Shown piece by piece: positions 21,090 through 34,500 of a stretch of 64,000 bases of DNA. The DNA lies in contig JARWIR010000017.1 in assembly GCA_029959085.1 (NCBI GenBank), forward strand, positions 20,759,507 to 20,823,506. Reading direction: 5' to 3'. Position numbers and translations under genes: made by a program. Numbering within the stretch: the stretch's first letter is position 1; the number at the start of each line of letters is the position of its first letter. The notes below the pieces were generated by a model. That model was not told the DNA's origin. It was given only the letters and a program-made list of their open reading frames with translations, and ran no database searches. The DNA comes from Nemophila menziesii. Taxonomy: Eukaryota > Streptophyta > Magnoliopsida > Boraginales > Hydrophyllaceae.

Positions 21090-23465
21090 AGAAAATAAAA
21101 CAAGGTGAAATTATCCTATCTTTATTTTGTTGAAATTTCTGAGAATACTCTCGATAATATTGCTTCGGTTGGTGTTAGTCGTATGTCTAGCGTCTTCTAC
21201 AAGTTTGTCTGTATGTCTTTTCATCCTTTTCGAAATATGCTTGAAAGAGACTGGGCTATGTCTCCGGGCCATCTAATGAATTATTTTGATGATATAATGA
21301 AATCTTCAATTTGATGCTGACATTGGACTTATACCTTGAAGTAATTCAAGGTTGTCGGAAAAAACCGTCTTCTCCTCATTCAGAAAATCTTAACGTATTT
21401 TTGTTGCCTCCAAACTGCTTGTGTTTCCCCTTCTATAATTGTATAACATTGGATCATTGTTTTGTTTTCAATCTAAATACTAGTGTTTTTGTGTATTTGT
21501 ACTATTTTGATTCCTGTTTTCTCATATGATTTGTTAAAAAAGGCATCACATAATAAAGTGATAGAAGATTAATATTCGTTGAGAATTTTTTTGGATATAA
21601 TGATTTGTTGACTACGTTTGATTCTCTTTTTATCTCTAGTTCGTTCTAAAATGTTATATCATAAGAGTATTAGGTGTCCAAATGATATTATCAGCATCCA
21701 AAAAAATATTTTCATGTAGTGATTTCATTTTAGTTTTCCATATATTTCATAAAAATCATAAGGTATGTAATAATTTGCCTCGTGGGCATCCTCCTTCTGA
21801 AAAGGTTTTAACAATATTTAAAATTCAGTTTTCTATGTCAATTCTTACTTATTTGTCCATCCTTATCTGTAATGCTAATCTTTCCCATATTGCTCGACTG
21901 ACTTGACACATGAGTAGAAGATGCTCTTCTGTTTCTTTTTTATTCTTGCGCCATAAGCAATTCCCGTCATCCGCATATTTTATCTTCCTTAGACTATCAC
22001 TTGTTAGTATGGCATTATTACATGCTTTCACATAATATTCTAATTTTTTTTGGTATATTTAACTTCCACATCGTTGGCCACAATTCTGTTTTTAATGATT
22101 TATTTCTTGCTGCTGACTGTGACTCTTGGATCATATATTCTTATGTGAGTATCTTATACCTTGTTTTAGTGACATAACTCTATTTTTATAAGAAAGCCAA
22201 ATGAATTTATCTTCCATCTCCGGTTAAAAAATGTTTATTCATACAATTTCTGGTATGATTGGTTGTGAAAATATTATGTAATACTTATAAATTCCACTCA
22301 TAAGTATACTCTTTCCATAATTGATTAACCATTTCGAGATTACTTCCACCGAGTTTTCTCAATTTTCAATCCGAATAATCAATTTGTCATCCCATATATT
22401 AATATTTTGACTATTTCTAATTTGATATTTCCCATGTTTTTTTAGAAAAAAACAACATTCTATGATCCTTGCCCAGGACCAAGTTCGACATTGTCTTAAT
22501 TTTACTTTCATACAGTCATATTTTGAGTATTATATACCCTTTAGCACTCTTGTCGCTAAAGTGTTTGGATTTTTTACATTCTCCATGTTTGTGTTGCTAG
22601 TAAAGTTGTATTCATTCTTTTAAATTCCTTGAATCCAAGTCCTCCTAGTAGTTTGCCGATGACCAATTTTTCTCAAGCTAACCAATGTGGTCTATTTTGT
22701 TTCTCCGATTTCCACCAAAAATTTGAAATTGCTTTACTTTTTTACAAAAAAGAGAGGATAAGAGAAAATCGACATTTTATAAACTAGGATAGCCTGAAGA
22801 ACTGCTTTGATCAAGACTTCTTTCTCGCCTCCTGAAAGGAGTTGTGCTTTCCACCCTTTTGGTTTTTTAAATATTTTTTCAGCTATCCATTTAAGTGATT
22901 CCACTTTAGATATTTTGTGACACGGGGGTGTACACAAATATTTCCCCAGATCATTTGTTCTTGCGACATAAATTTTTTGTACCAAAAACTCCCTGAAGTC
23001 TTCTAGAGTTTTCCGGCTAAAATATATTGTAAATTTATCAAAATTTATTTATTGTCCTCATCTCGTACAATATGTGACCAAATAATCTTGAAAAGATTGT
23101 ATCTCATCATTATTTAATGACAAAAATAATAATGATACATCTGCAAATAGATCGTTTGAGATAACTGGACAATTCCTATTAATGTGAATTCCTTTAATTT
23201 TTCCATGTTCACCTTGTTATCAAAGCTTATAAGAGAATCAGCCATTAAAGTAAATAAAAATGGAGATACAAGATTACCTTGTCAAATTCCTCTGGTTTGA
23301 ATTTTTCCAATTGGTATCTGTTAAAATTGATTTGAAATGAGACAATTGTAATACAATTTCCTATCTAAGGGATCCATTTTTTGCAAAAACCTAATTTTTT
23401 TAAGATAATTAATAAGAAGTCTCATTGTACTTGATCGTATGTCATTGACATGTCCAGTTTAATTA
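21090..23465 (-). pseudogene. LINE ORF2 reverse transcriptase relic
   Basis: Degenerate minus-strand remains of a plant LINE ORF2, a different copy from those at 2-2150 and 11852-13152. Going down from 23465 the translation shows a stop-ridden 'DMSMTYDQV' block (RT 'DMSKAYDRVEW'), 'GNLVSPFLF' (RT 'GDPLSPYLF'), 'LFADVSLLF' (the F-A-D-D catalytic motif, second Asp lost), then in an open frame (22985-22734) GWKAQLLSGGEKEVLIKAVLQ (the 'GWk.k.LS.aGKevLIKaV.qAiP' block). The frame 22031-21849 is a zinc-binding RT tail with ADDGNCLWRK and ETEEHLLLMC. Toward 21100 no RNase H motif could be made out. Many stops and frameshifts; dead. Confidence 0.75.
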
Positions 23466-24950
23466 ATATCTAGTTGTTTTTTATGTGTAGGTAATGTGAA
23501 GAATGAGTTTGGGGTGAGTTTTCTAGAAAAAATCGCGCTTCCAGCTGCTTCAGACGGTATATCGTGCCCTATGGGTGGTAATACGGCGCGCCTACCATCG
23601 TGACAGTAAGCTAAATAATAGTCGAGGCCGAGAGAAAAAGTGTTCAAGCGGTAAACCGTGCACTATGGCACTATACCACCGCCGTAGACCGTATTGAGCT
23701 TCGCGATACCCGTATTATAGTATTTTCCTCAACGGTATACTATGACCTTCGGGCAGTATACCACCTATCGTGACGGTAGGCAAAATCATAGTCCATGCCA
23801 AGAGTAAAGTCTTGCCACCGGTATACCGTGACCTAGACCCTGTCGATATTTAGTATCATCCGTAATACGGTATAAGGCTACAATAATAAAAGGTATACCG
23901 CACGTGACACGAACTGGAGACAAAAAAATACAAATTTTTGTTTCCTGGAGTTGTATTTGAGATTCCATAACTTTCACATATGAGCTTGGAAAATTCAGCA
24001 ATTCAGAAGGCCACGTAAATCATAAAATAACTACAACTTTCAGGGCTAACATTTTTTCCTAATAATGGACGAATCAAGTTGCAATCACACTAGAACGAGG
24101 TCAAGGAGCGATAAGAACATCATCATGGATCAAAAATATCAACCCCTAACTTGGGGGTTTGTGAGATTCTCGCAAAGGTAAGTACTTTTCCATTACTTGT
24201 AACATAAGTGAATTTTTTTCGAGTCTATTTCAAGTCGTGGGGTCACGACTCATTTTTAAGTTAAGGTTTGGGAATTCGTTGTCCCTCATCTCCATTTTAT
24301 GTTATTTATTTCTTTTTAGGTAGCAATAAAAATTTTGGTAGCTGGAATTTGATGTAGAATGTGTATAATGGCCTAAAAGCATAAACCTTAGTGAGCTAAT
24401 GATAGTAGGTAATTTGTTTATGAACTAGTTGTATGATATGCTTTAAGTATGAACATGAAAACACAACTTAATATTAAAGAATGGATTAGTAAGAAATGTG
24501 GTAGAAGTAAGTTTGATTTTAGGTAAGATTGAGTGGTGTGTAGAACGTTATATCTGAGCTAGTTGAAAGCCCAATTAATTAACGTGCTGGAGGTGAGAAA
24601 GTAACAAAATTACATAACTAGGAAAGTGATTAAGGCATGCCTTTGATAAGCCCCTTGTTGCCTTTTAACTTATATAATGATATATTATCCGTCTTAGCCC
24701 CTTATAGCCTTTCTAAAGCCATTTATTAGCTATGTTACAAGCCATGCCCCTTAGATTATAGGACTTTTCCATATGACTCGCACTCGAATTGCAATGCTAA
24801 GGCACTCGTCTTTAGAGCTTGAGTTTGGGGTGGTGGGTACGATTATGGGAAACACTTTAGTGGGGGGTTTTTAGCTTATCTATATATGTTATGTGATGAT
24901 TCAATTGTTTATATTTTAACCCTTTGTCGGGGTGATAGGAAAAAAAGATT
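23466..24950 (+). mobile_element. Fragment of a gypsy-type LTR element (non-coding interior)
   Basis: The stretch matches, in inverted orientation, the non-coding interior of the gypsy-type element at 32903-41298. For example 'cacgactcatttttaag' to 'ttcgttgtccctcatctcc' (24240-24290) and 'catatgactcgcactcga' to 'tttggggtggtggg' (24770-24840) reappear as complements at 35880-35970 and 35340-35420. Bases 23550-23900 carry repeated 'cggtataccg'-like palindromes, as does 36950-37200. No coding sequence is visible. Confidence 0.6.
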
Positions 24951-25315
24951 GAAAATATGCAATTGTACTAGAATGAATCTAACAACTAAAAAGATAAAGA
25001 TAAAATATTTGTTTTGTTTTAGGATTTATAAGACTAATATGAAATAAAATTAAATTAACTAAAGAATAAAGATTAAACTAATTAACTAAGATTAGGAAAT
25101 AAACTAAGTAGAAAAGATGAGATTATATCTCGAGAACTCGCAAGTAATTACCTACGTTTATTGATTAGTGTAAGTTGTTAATTATAAATTAGTCGGAATT
25201 CTGATTTCTCCCTAACTCCCGTCAGGGTGACTGAAGTCTACTATTTCGTGATAAATTATTCTACTCACGAGACATCTTTTTGAGGGTTTATGGGACCTAA
25301 GTGAAGGATTTTTCC
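24951..25315. other. LTR-like debris at left boundary of the tRNA array
   Basis: The segment around 25190-25240 ('cggaattctgatttctccctaactcccgtcagggtgac') resembles part of the LTRs at 33265-33300 and 40110-40145. Ends were not found and no gene is visible. It directly precedes the first recognisable array unit. Confidence 0.35.
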
Positions 25316-25668
25316 CTAATAATCGCCATATTATACTTGAATTCTTAACTTTTAAACGTATACATAAATGACTTTTTAAATTTTTTAACATTCATATATT
25401 TTCATAAATTTTTTAACATTATACGGAAAAACACTTTCCCGAATAATAAGTACATAAAAAAATTATTCAATTATGATTTTAACCACATAGTTTAATACGC
25501 ATAAACTATAACACCATTAGCGTGCAAATCACATAAATTAGATCTCCTAATATTTCAGGATTTTATAAGCCACGAACAATGAATCTAATACCAATTTTCG
25601 GGATTCATACGGAACGATCTAATACTAAAAACAAAATTCAAAAAGACATAATTTATAAAAAGTGGCAA

Positions 25669-25742
25669 GCTGGAATAACTCAGTTGGTTAGAGCGTGTGG
25701 TTGTTAACCACAAGGTTGGAGGTCCGAACCCTTCTTCTAGCG
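25669..25742 (+). tRNA. tRNA-Asn(GTT), decayed copy 1
   Basis: 74 nt with anticodon GTT at 25703-25705. Differences from the array consensus include G10 to A, breaking the first D-stem pair, and a box B changed to GGTCCGAACCC. The T stem still pairs. It is the leftmost copy and likely a pseudogene, though it can still fold as a cloverleaf. Confidence 0.6.
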
Positions 25743-26414
25743 TTTGGGGTGTATATTATGAGTGAAGTTCTAAGGTGAAGTGCCCCTAAATAACTCAACC
25801 TATTTATAATAAGCTTTACTTTCTATTTTTTAGCCTTGTATCCTTATTTTTATGTTTTAAGTAGATATGATATTTTATATATTTCAGTTTTTTTACGGAT
25901 TGGATTATGTTCAATTGACTCTTTTTATATTTGATTAGTGGATATAATATACTTTCTTGCGAGATGAATTTTTTTTACCAAAAGTATCGTATAAATTCAT
26001 AAAAAAAAATCCTTAAGGAACATTTCAAAATTATAGAAATCACCAAAAACAGATTAGGAATCATATATCTTTCTGATACAAAAATAGTAGTCACGAGGTC
26101 ATGCATATAACACAAAAGATAGAAGAAATTTCAGTCCATATGGAAGACATATATGGGGCATCAAAAGCTATGGAGCCCCTCCTTAATGTGGGGTGATATA
26201 ATATATTTTAAATTTCTACTAACCTTTTTTTCATAGTGTGGTACGTAAAAGAATGTTTTGATAATTCGTCATTATCCTAAACTTAGATTCTTAACTTTTG
26301 AAACCTAAACATAAATAAATTTCAAATGTTTTAATAGTCATATATTTTCATAAACTTTTTAACATTATACGGAAAAAAAACTTTCCTGAATAATAAGAAT
26401 ATAAAAAAATTATG

Positions 26415-28372
26415 TGAAAGAATTTAATTGGAGAAATAAAATAATACAAGAGGATTTTCCGTGTTTACCTCTTAAAGAGCAGCGGAAACAGAGTACGAAT
26501 TAAATAGCTTCGATCGCGGATCTTCTCACAATGAAGAAGAACCTTTGTTCACAACCTAAGAGCCTCCGATATATTCTTAGTGATTTTGTGTGTAGAACTT
26601 TTTAGCAGAGAAAAAGAAGAAAAGATATAAAGTGTTGAATTGATATAATAGAATGATAGAGTTATTTTCTATTATGCCTCTTTATCAGATAATACTGGGC
26701 CAGTTATTATCTTATCTAGATAATGGATATGTGTCAGCTATTTATCAAACCCACGTCATAAAAGAATAACTCCTAAATTGAATTTAAACATTTAAATTCA
26801 AAAACAGAATATTGTAACTGAATAATGGCAGACATAAATTAAATAAATAAATATATAATATATATTTATTATATTTATTTCTTTCATTCTCCCACTCGTC
26901 ATAATTAAGTTACAGCTTATCCATAGGATCCACATCTCATTACATCATATCTCTTCTATACACACTTGAATCAAAAAATATCATCATACTTGGCAAATAG
27001 GTTGTGCGACCGACAAATATACGAGCATACGTTACTAATAACTTGTTAGGGTAGATAGTTGCTCAAAATAGTTTCATCCGTTACGTATCCTGCAGTATTC
27101 TAGACTAACAATATGCTGTATCATATTACAGTAACTCTGACCCCTTCAAATTTATATCACAACTTCTATGTGAAAAAAGAGTTCACTGTCATTTTGTTTA
27201 TGTGTCTCACTATCATGTTATAGTCCGTATTGACTTACATGATCGGTTAACCTGCAAGCACACATTTTGATACACAATTCTAGTCTTCCCTTTACACTTA
27301 TATCCTTTTATATTGATTAGGTTGCTTTCCCAAACATACCCCATTAGACCGAATCATTCATGATCATTGGTAATGTGTTCAAAGAAGCATACACCTAATC
27401 AAAATATCAAGATATAGCCAAAAGTAATAAGGGCACAAATAAAAGGTATCACACAGTGAAGAAACATGGATCAATTCTTCACTTCCTTTTGGTCGAAAGC
27501 CCACGTGGTATAACACATCAATTTCGTCAAACACCCATGGAAATATATAATCTATATTCGTAAACACTCAAAAATGTTACTAATTTTCCAATACTCATCT
27601 ACAACTTTTCTACTTAAAAGAATAAAATCACCTGAAAAATTGTAAAAGAGATTTTAGAGTTTCAATGATAAAAATTGAATTTTACCTTTGGGTTCTTCGA
27701 TGGTTGATGATGTAGCCAAGCCGGATTGTTGATGGTCGAGAATGATCCCCGAGTGGCGATGGTTTGCTTCAGCAGGAGAGCGGCTTGGTGGTAAGGCAGG
27801 AGAGCGGCTTCGTGGTGGGAAGGATTCCAACAGTCACGGTAGATCATGGGACCCACAAAACTCACACGGGCATCCCCTCCCCATATAGTCTATTCTCAGC
27901 GCATCACTTCTACAGTAAAGGCTTCTAACGGTATGAAAATCTATTAAACATCACGACTATAATTATACTTAAATAAAATAATATAAAAAAATTGAAAAAG
28001 TGATGAGATTAGGTTAAAAATAATTCAATTTGTTAGAATTTTAATGGCAAAGTTAATTTTTTGCTTTAACCAAGAGGGGTTGATGATGGCAGAGAATGGT
28101 CCTCGATTGGCGGCCGTTTTCTTATTCAGAAGAGCTGCTTGGTGGGAAGGTTAGTGCGAAGAATTTTTTTTTTTATATATGGTGATTCTGAAAGAATTGA
28201 GAAGGTAAAGATATGAGTTTTAGGTTATATGATTTGTTAAAATTTCAAAGAGTTGAGTTTTAGGCTATATGAATGGTCAGGATTAAAATTATGAGAAGGT
28301 TAAGCAACTATTTGGGGTATTTTTGAGCTAAATGGGGAAAGAAGAAAAAGAGGGGAAATCAGGTAACTTCTA
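26415..28372 (-). mobile_element. Truncated copia-like element: one LTR plus interior
   Basis: An LTR-like segment at 26415-26886 (472 bp) begins TGAAAGAATTT and ends ATTTCTTTCA (TG..CA with 8-bp inverted ends TGAAAGAA/TTCTTTCA). It is followed by 'ttctcccactcgtc', which on the minus strand is a purine-rich tract, so this is the 3' LTR of a minus-oriented element. The interior continues to roughly 27640 without coding sequence. Bases 27700-28370 hold a GC-richer piece with imperfect direct repeats ('gttgatgatg...gagaatg...gcttggtgg', at about 27705 and 28080) of unknown nature. No second LTR is present. The element interrupts an array unit, which resumes near 28375 at a different point. Confidence 0.55.
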
Positions 28373-28788
28373 TTATGTAATATAGATTTCTACTAAATGT
28401 TTTCCACAGTGTGGTCCGTAAAAGAATGTCTTGATAATTCGTGATCATCCAAAACTTGGATACTTACCTTTTAAAACTTAAACATAAATGACTTTTAAAT
28501 TTTTTTTAACATTCATATATTTTCATAAATTTTTTAACATTATACGGAAAAACACTTTCCCAAATAATAAGTATGTACAAAAATTATCCAGTTATGATTT
28601 TGACCACATAGTTTAATACACATAACTATAACCCCATTAGCGTGCAAAACACATAAACTAGATCTCCTAAAATTACAGGATTTATAAGCCATGAACAATG
28701 AATCTAATACCAATTTTTGGGATTCATAAGGAACGATCTAATCCTAAATACAAAATTCTAAAATACATAATTTATAAAAAGTGGGCAA

Positions 28789-28861
28789 GCTGGAATAGCT
28801 CAGTTGGTTAGAGGGTGTGGTTGTTACCGCAAGGTCGAAGGTTCGACCCCTCCTTCTAGCG
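28789..28861 (+). pseudogene. tRNA-Asn pseudogene, copy 2
   Basis: 73 nt. A base is missing in the anticodon loop/stem (ttgttaccgcaa), so the loop or stem is wrong, and C25 to G breaks the D stem. The acceptor and T arms are close to consensus. Confidence 0.75.
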
Positions 28862-29281
28862 TTTGGGGTGCATATTGTGAGTAGAGTTCTAACGTGAAGT
28901 TCTACTAAATGTTTTCCATAGTTTTGTTCGTAAAACTATGTCTTGATAATTCGTGATCATTCTAAACTTGGATACTTAACTTTTAAAACTTAAACATAAA
29001 TGACTTTTAAATTTTTTAACATTCATATATTTCATAAAATTTTTAACATTGTGCGGAAAAACACTTTCCCAAATATTCAATTATGATTTTAACCACATAG
29101 TTTAATACACATAAACTATAACACCATTAGCGTGCAAAACACATAAACTAGATCTCCTAAAATTACAGGATTTTATAAGCCACGAACAATGATTCTGATA
29201 CCAGTTTTCGGGATTCATAAGGAACGATCTAATCCTAAATACAAAATTCTAAAATACATAATTTATAAAAAAAGTGGGCAA

Positions 29282-29356
29282 TATGGAATAGCTCATTTAA
29301 TTGGAGCGTGAGGCTTTTATAATACAAGGCCAGAGATTCGACCCCTCCTTCTAGGG
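29282..29356 (+). pseudogene. tRNA-Asn pseudogene, copy 3
   Basis: About 75 nt. The 5' GCT is replaced by TAT, the D loop reads 'catttaattgg', and the anticodon arm 'ggcttttataatac' has lost GTT and its stem. The T arm is retained. It lies only 493 bp after copy 2 because about 450 bp of the intervening unit is deleted. Confidence 0.8.
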
Positions 29357-30222
29357 TTTGGGGTGTATATTGTGAGTGGAGTTCTAACGTGAAGTACCCC
29401 TTAAAACTCAAACTATTTATTATAAGCTTCACTTTCTATTTTTTTAGCCTTCTATCCTTGTTTTGATGTTTCAAGTAGATAGGTTATTTTAAGTATTTTC
29501 AATATTTTTAGGGATTGGATTATTTCCAATTGACTCTTTATATTTGATTAGTGGATATAATATACTTTCTTGCCAGATGATTTTTTTATGAAAAGTATCG
29601 TATAAAGTCATAAAAAGAATCCTTATTGAACATTTCGTGATTATAGAAATCACCTAAAACAAATTAGCCACAATATATATTTATGATACAAAAACAGTAG
29701 TCACGAGGTCATGCATATAATAGAGAAAGATCGAAGAAATTTCAATCTATACGTTAGACATATATGGGGCATCCATAGTTATGGAGCTCCTCCTTAATGT
29801 AGGGTGATATAATATATTGTAAATTTTTACTAAATGATTTCCATAGTGTGGTCCGTAAAAGAATGTCTTGATAATTCATGATCATCCTAAACTTGGATAC
29901 TTAACTTTTATAACTTAAACATAAATGACTTTTAAATTTTTAACATTCATATATTTTCATAATAGTTTTAACATTATACGGAAAAACATTTTCACAAATA
30001 ATAAGTATATACAAAAATGATTCAATTATGATATTAACCACATAGTTAAATACACATAAACTATAACACCATTAGCGTGCAATTGATATAAACTAGATCT
30101 CCTAAAATTACAAGATTTAAAAACCACGAACAATGTTTCTAATACCAATTCTCGGGATTCATACGGAAGGATCTAATCCTAAATACAAAATTCTAAAATA
30201 CATAATTTATAAAAGTGGGCAA

Positions 30223-30296
30223 GCTGGAATAGCTCAATTGGTTAGAGCATGTGACTGTTAACCACAAGGTCGGAGGTTCGATACCTCCTTCTAGCA
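30223..30296 (+). tRNA. tRNA-Asn(GTT), copy 4
   Basis: 74 nt, anticodon GTT at 30257-30259. Deviations: G to A in the D loop (AATTGG in box A), GCGTGTGG to GCATGTGA (an A-C mismatch at the base of the anticodon loop), T loop TTCGATA and discriminator A. Stems otherwise pair. Confidence 0.75.
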
Positions 30297-31171
30297 TTTA
30301 GGGTGTATATTGTGAGTGGAGTTCTAACGTGAAGTACCCCTTAAAAATTCAAGCTATTTATAATAGTCTTCACTTACTATTTTTTTAGCCTTCTATCCTT
30401 GTTTTTATGTTTCAAGTAGATAGGTTATTTTTAAATATTTTCAATTTTTTAGGGATTGTATTATTTCTTATTGGCTCTTTTTATATTTGATTAGTTGATA
30501 TAATATAATTTTTTGCCAAATGAATTTTTTTTAATGAAAAGTATCGTATAGAGTAATAAAAAGAATCCTTACAGAACATTTCATGATTCTACAAATCACC
30601 TAAAACAAATTAGCCACATCATATATTTATGATACAGGAACATTAGTCACGAGGTCATGCATATAAAAGAAAAAGATCAAAGAAATTTTAATTTATACGT
30701 CAGACATATATGGGGCATCCATAGTTATGGAGCCCCTTCTTAATATGGGGTGATATAATATATTATAAATTTCTACTAAACATTTTCCATAGCGTGATCC
30801 TTAAAAGAATGTCTTGATAATTCGTGATCATCCTAAACTTGGATACTTCACTTTTAAAACATAAACATCATTGACTTTTAAATTTTTTAACATTCATAAA
30901 TTTTCATAAAAATTTGAACATTATACGGAAAAACACTTTCCCAAATAATAAGTATATACAAAAATAATTCAATTGTGATTTTGACCACATAGTTTAATAC
31001 ATATAAACTATAACACCATTAGCGTGCAAAACATATAAACTAGATCTCCTAAAATTAAAGGATTTTATATGCCGCAAACAATGAAACTAATACCAATTTT
31101 CGGGATCCATACGGAACTATCTAATCCTAAATACAAAATTCTAAAATACATGATTTATAAAAGGTGGGCAA

Positions 31172-31245
31172 GCTCGAATAGATCAGTTGGTTAGAGCGTG
31201 TGGCCCTTAACCACAAGGTCGGGGGTTTGATTCCTCCTTCTAGCG
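31172..31245 (+). tRNA. tRNA-like copy 5, anticodon CTT (Asn-type body)
   Basis: 74 nt. The anticodon loop is CCCTTAA, so the anticodon reads CTT (Lys) and the usual U33 is C. Other changes: acceptor G4 to C, box A TAGATCAGTTGG, T loop TTTGATT. Probably non-functional. Confidence 0.6.
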
Positions 31246-32115
31246 TTTGGTGTGTATATTGTGAGTGGAGTTCTAACGTGGAGTACCCCTAAGAAACTTA
31301 AACTATTTATAATAAGCTCCACTTTATATTTTTTTAGCCTTCTATCCTTGTTTTGATGTTTCAAGTAGATAGGTTATTTTAAATATTTTCGATTTTTTTA
31401 GGGATTGGATTATTTCGTATTGACTCTTTTTATATTTGATTAGTGGATATAATATACTTTCTTACTAGATAATTTTTTTAATAAAAAGTATCGTATAAAG
31501 TCAAAAAGAATCCTTATGGAACATTTCATGATTCTACAAATCACCTAAACCAAATTAGCCATAGTATATATTTATGATACAGAAACAGTAGTCACGAGGT
31601 CATGCATATAACAGAAAAAGATCGAAGTAAATTCAGTCTATACATAAGACATATATGGGGAATCCATAGTTATGGAGCCCCTCCTTAATAAGGGGTGATA
31701 TAATATATTGTAAATTTCTACAAAACGTTTTCCATAGTGTGGTTCGTAAAAGAATGTCTTGATAATTCGTGATCGTCCTAAACTTTGATACTTCACTTTT
31801 AAAACCTAAACATAAATGACTTTTAAATATTTTAACATTCACATATTTTCATAAATTTTGTAACCTTATCTGGAAAAACACTTTCCCAATTAATAAGTAT
31901 TTACAAAAAGTATTCAATTATGATTTTAACCACAAAGTTTAATACACATAAACTATAAAACCATTAGCGTGCAAATCACATAAACTAGATCTCCTAAAAT
32001 TATAGGATTTTATTAACAATGAACAATGAATCTAATACCAATTTTCTGGATTCATACGGAACGATCTAATCCAAAATACAAAATTCTAAAATACATAATT
32101 TATAAAAGTGGGCAA

Positions 32116-32189
32116 GCTGGAATAGCTCAGTTGGTTAAAGCGGTTGGCAGTTAACCACAAGGTCGAAGGTTCGACCCTTCCTTCTAGCG
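32116..32189 (+). tRNA. tRNA-Asn(GTT), decayed copy 6
   Basis: 74 nt with anticodon GTT at 32150-32152, but the loop is CAGTTAA (U33 to A), the anticodon stem is altered (GGTTGG) and the T stem GAAGG/CTTCC has a mismatch. Box A is intact. It is the last copy before the gypsy-type insertion. Confidence 0.6.
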
Positions 32190-32902
32190 TTTAGGGTGTA
32201 TAATTTGAGTGGAGTTCTAACGTGAAGTACCCCTTAAAAACTCAAGCTATTTATAAGAAGCTTCACTTTCTATGTTTTTTAGCCTTCTATCCTTGTTTTG
32301 ATGTTTCAAGTAGATAGTTTATTTTGAATATTTTCAATTTTTTAGGGGTTGTATTATTTCCTATTGGCTCTTATTATATTTGATTAGTGGATATAATATA
32401 ATTTCTTGCCAGATGAATTTTTTTAATTAAAAGTATCGTATAAAGTCATAAAAAGAATCCTTAGGGAACATTTCATGATTCTACAAATCACCTAAAACAA
32501 ATTAGCCACAGTATATATTCTTTATACAGAAACAGTAGTCACGAGGTCATGCATATAACAGCAAAATAGATCGAAGAAAATTAAATCTATACGTAAGACA
32601 TATATGGGGCATCCATAGTTATGGAGCCCTTGCTTGATGTGGGGTAATATAATATATTGTAAATTTCTACTAAACGTTTTCCATAGTGTGGTCCGTAAAA
32701 GAATGTCTTGATAATTCGTGATCATCCTAAACTTTGATACTTCACTTTTAAAACTTAAACATAAATGACTTTTAAATTTTTTAACATTCATATATTTTCA
32801 TAAAAGTTTTAACATTATCTGGAAAAACACTTTCCCAACTAATATGTATATACAAAAATTATTCAATTGTGATTTTGACCACACAGTTTAATACACATAA
32901 AC

Positions 32903-34263
32903 TGGTGGGGGCAAAGGTGTGATAAAATAATATATAAATAAGATAATAATAAAGAACACTCAACCTTGTCTACCACGAGAAACTCACTGCAAGTATTACA
33001 GATCGTTTGCAAGTTTTAATGATAAGTCAAGTTCGTTCGCAGGGATTTAATCTGTTAGATCTACTTGTATTAAATAAGCGTAGATGAATTTAGATGTTTA
33101 TATAAAAATTGGATAAGATGAATAATTATCTGATATGAATAAATAATATATAAGAATGCAGATAAATAAATATGAATGTAAGTCAGATAAATTAGGGTCA
33201 CTAATATGAGTCCATTACTAAGTTATTCTAATCTTATGGTGAATTGAGCATTATATATATTAACCGGGATTCTAATTCTACATAACCCCCATCACGGTGG
33301 ACTTAGGAGCAACCTCTCCACTACCAGGGTCTTTGGTGAAGAAACCTTGAGTAATGATTGGTGGTTAAATCAAACTTTTATGGCTATCTAGGTAGGGTAC
33401 TACTAGACGATTATGTGGCGTTGTCAATAACTAAGAATAGTCCTAAGATTGGCCAAATCTAGGGCTGTAACAATAAGTCAAAGCACATAATAACAATATA
33501 TGCCAAGTTCAAATCAATTTAAATAATAAATAGTATGAATGAATGTAGACAAAATAATAACCCAACAATAAAAAGTAAAACTTACTAAATAAAAGCTTAG
33601 AAAAATGGTGAAACCACAAAGCTATAGCTAATTACCCTAAATATAGAGAAGGTGAGATGTAGAAGATGAGTTTGTCACTCTCCAACTTCGTGCTTCTTGT
33701 CTTCCTCTATAGGTCAGCTTTCTTCTTGGATGAATAGCTTGATACTAAGGATGAATATTAAATTAAAGGACTACGCTATTATTTAAAACTGAGAAAATAC
33801 AAGAAAGGACTAAGCCTATACTTGGCACTGAGCAAGGACATGTTTACAATGGTTTAAGGGTGTATTTATAGGTGTTTAGGAAGACCTAATTCATTTTCTT
33901 GGAGTGGAAGACAAGTAACTTGGACACCAAGCCCAACTCAAATTCGTAACCCTAAAATATATAAAAGGTAATAATCTACCACTATTTTGTTTTGGCTTTA
34001 ACTCTTTAAATACTTATAAGTTTGATGCGTTCCAATAGTTGAAACTGATCGTCTCGGAAAGCTCTTTAACTTTGCTTCAGACCATTCTTCCAAATTCCTA
34101 GCCAATCTTGAGTTATGAGCCCGTTTGTGGTCGTAGGTGCTGGAATTCAGATTTATTTGACAACTTTATCTTTCCATATCTTATCTTGTCCCTTCTTTTC
34201 TCCAATTTCCATGAATATCTTCTTTCTTTATCTCTTAGAATTGACTTGACATCTAATTAATCT

Positions 34264-34319
<56 letters not shown>

Positions 34320-34500
34320 TTAAAGTTTCACACTAAATAAATAATTAAACCCAATATGCTCTAAAAATAATAATTTATTAAATCAAGACTAGAAATAGGA
34401 AAGTGCAATATATCATGTGAAAATAGAATGAATGACTTTCTAAAACACTAAAAATGATGTCTCCAACTAATATTAAATCATCACAAATGGGGAGACATCA
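32903..34500 (-). repeat. 3' LTR of the gypsy-type element
   Basis: 1598 bp, longer than its partner mainly because of a (TA)n tract at about 34267-34316 that is short in the other LTR (41110-41117). Many single-base differences between the two LTRs show the insertion is not very recent. Confidence 0.9.

Noticed and set aside
26410..28377. TTATG on both sides of the truncated copia-like element as a target duplication
   Set aside because: The right-hand TTATG does not follow an LTR end, and the array unit resumes at a different position, so the match is probably chance.
34267..34316. (TA)n tract as a functional site
   Set aside because: A simple microsatellite expansion in one LTR; the partner LTR has a short version.
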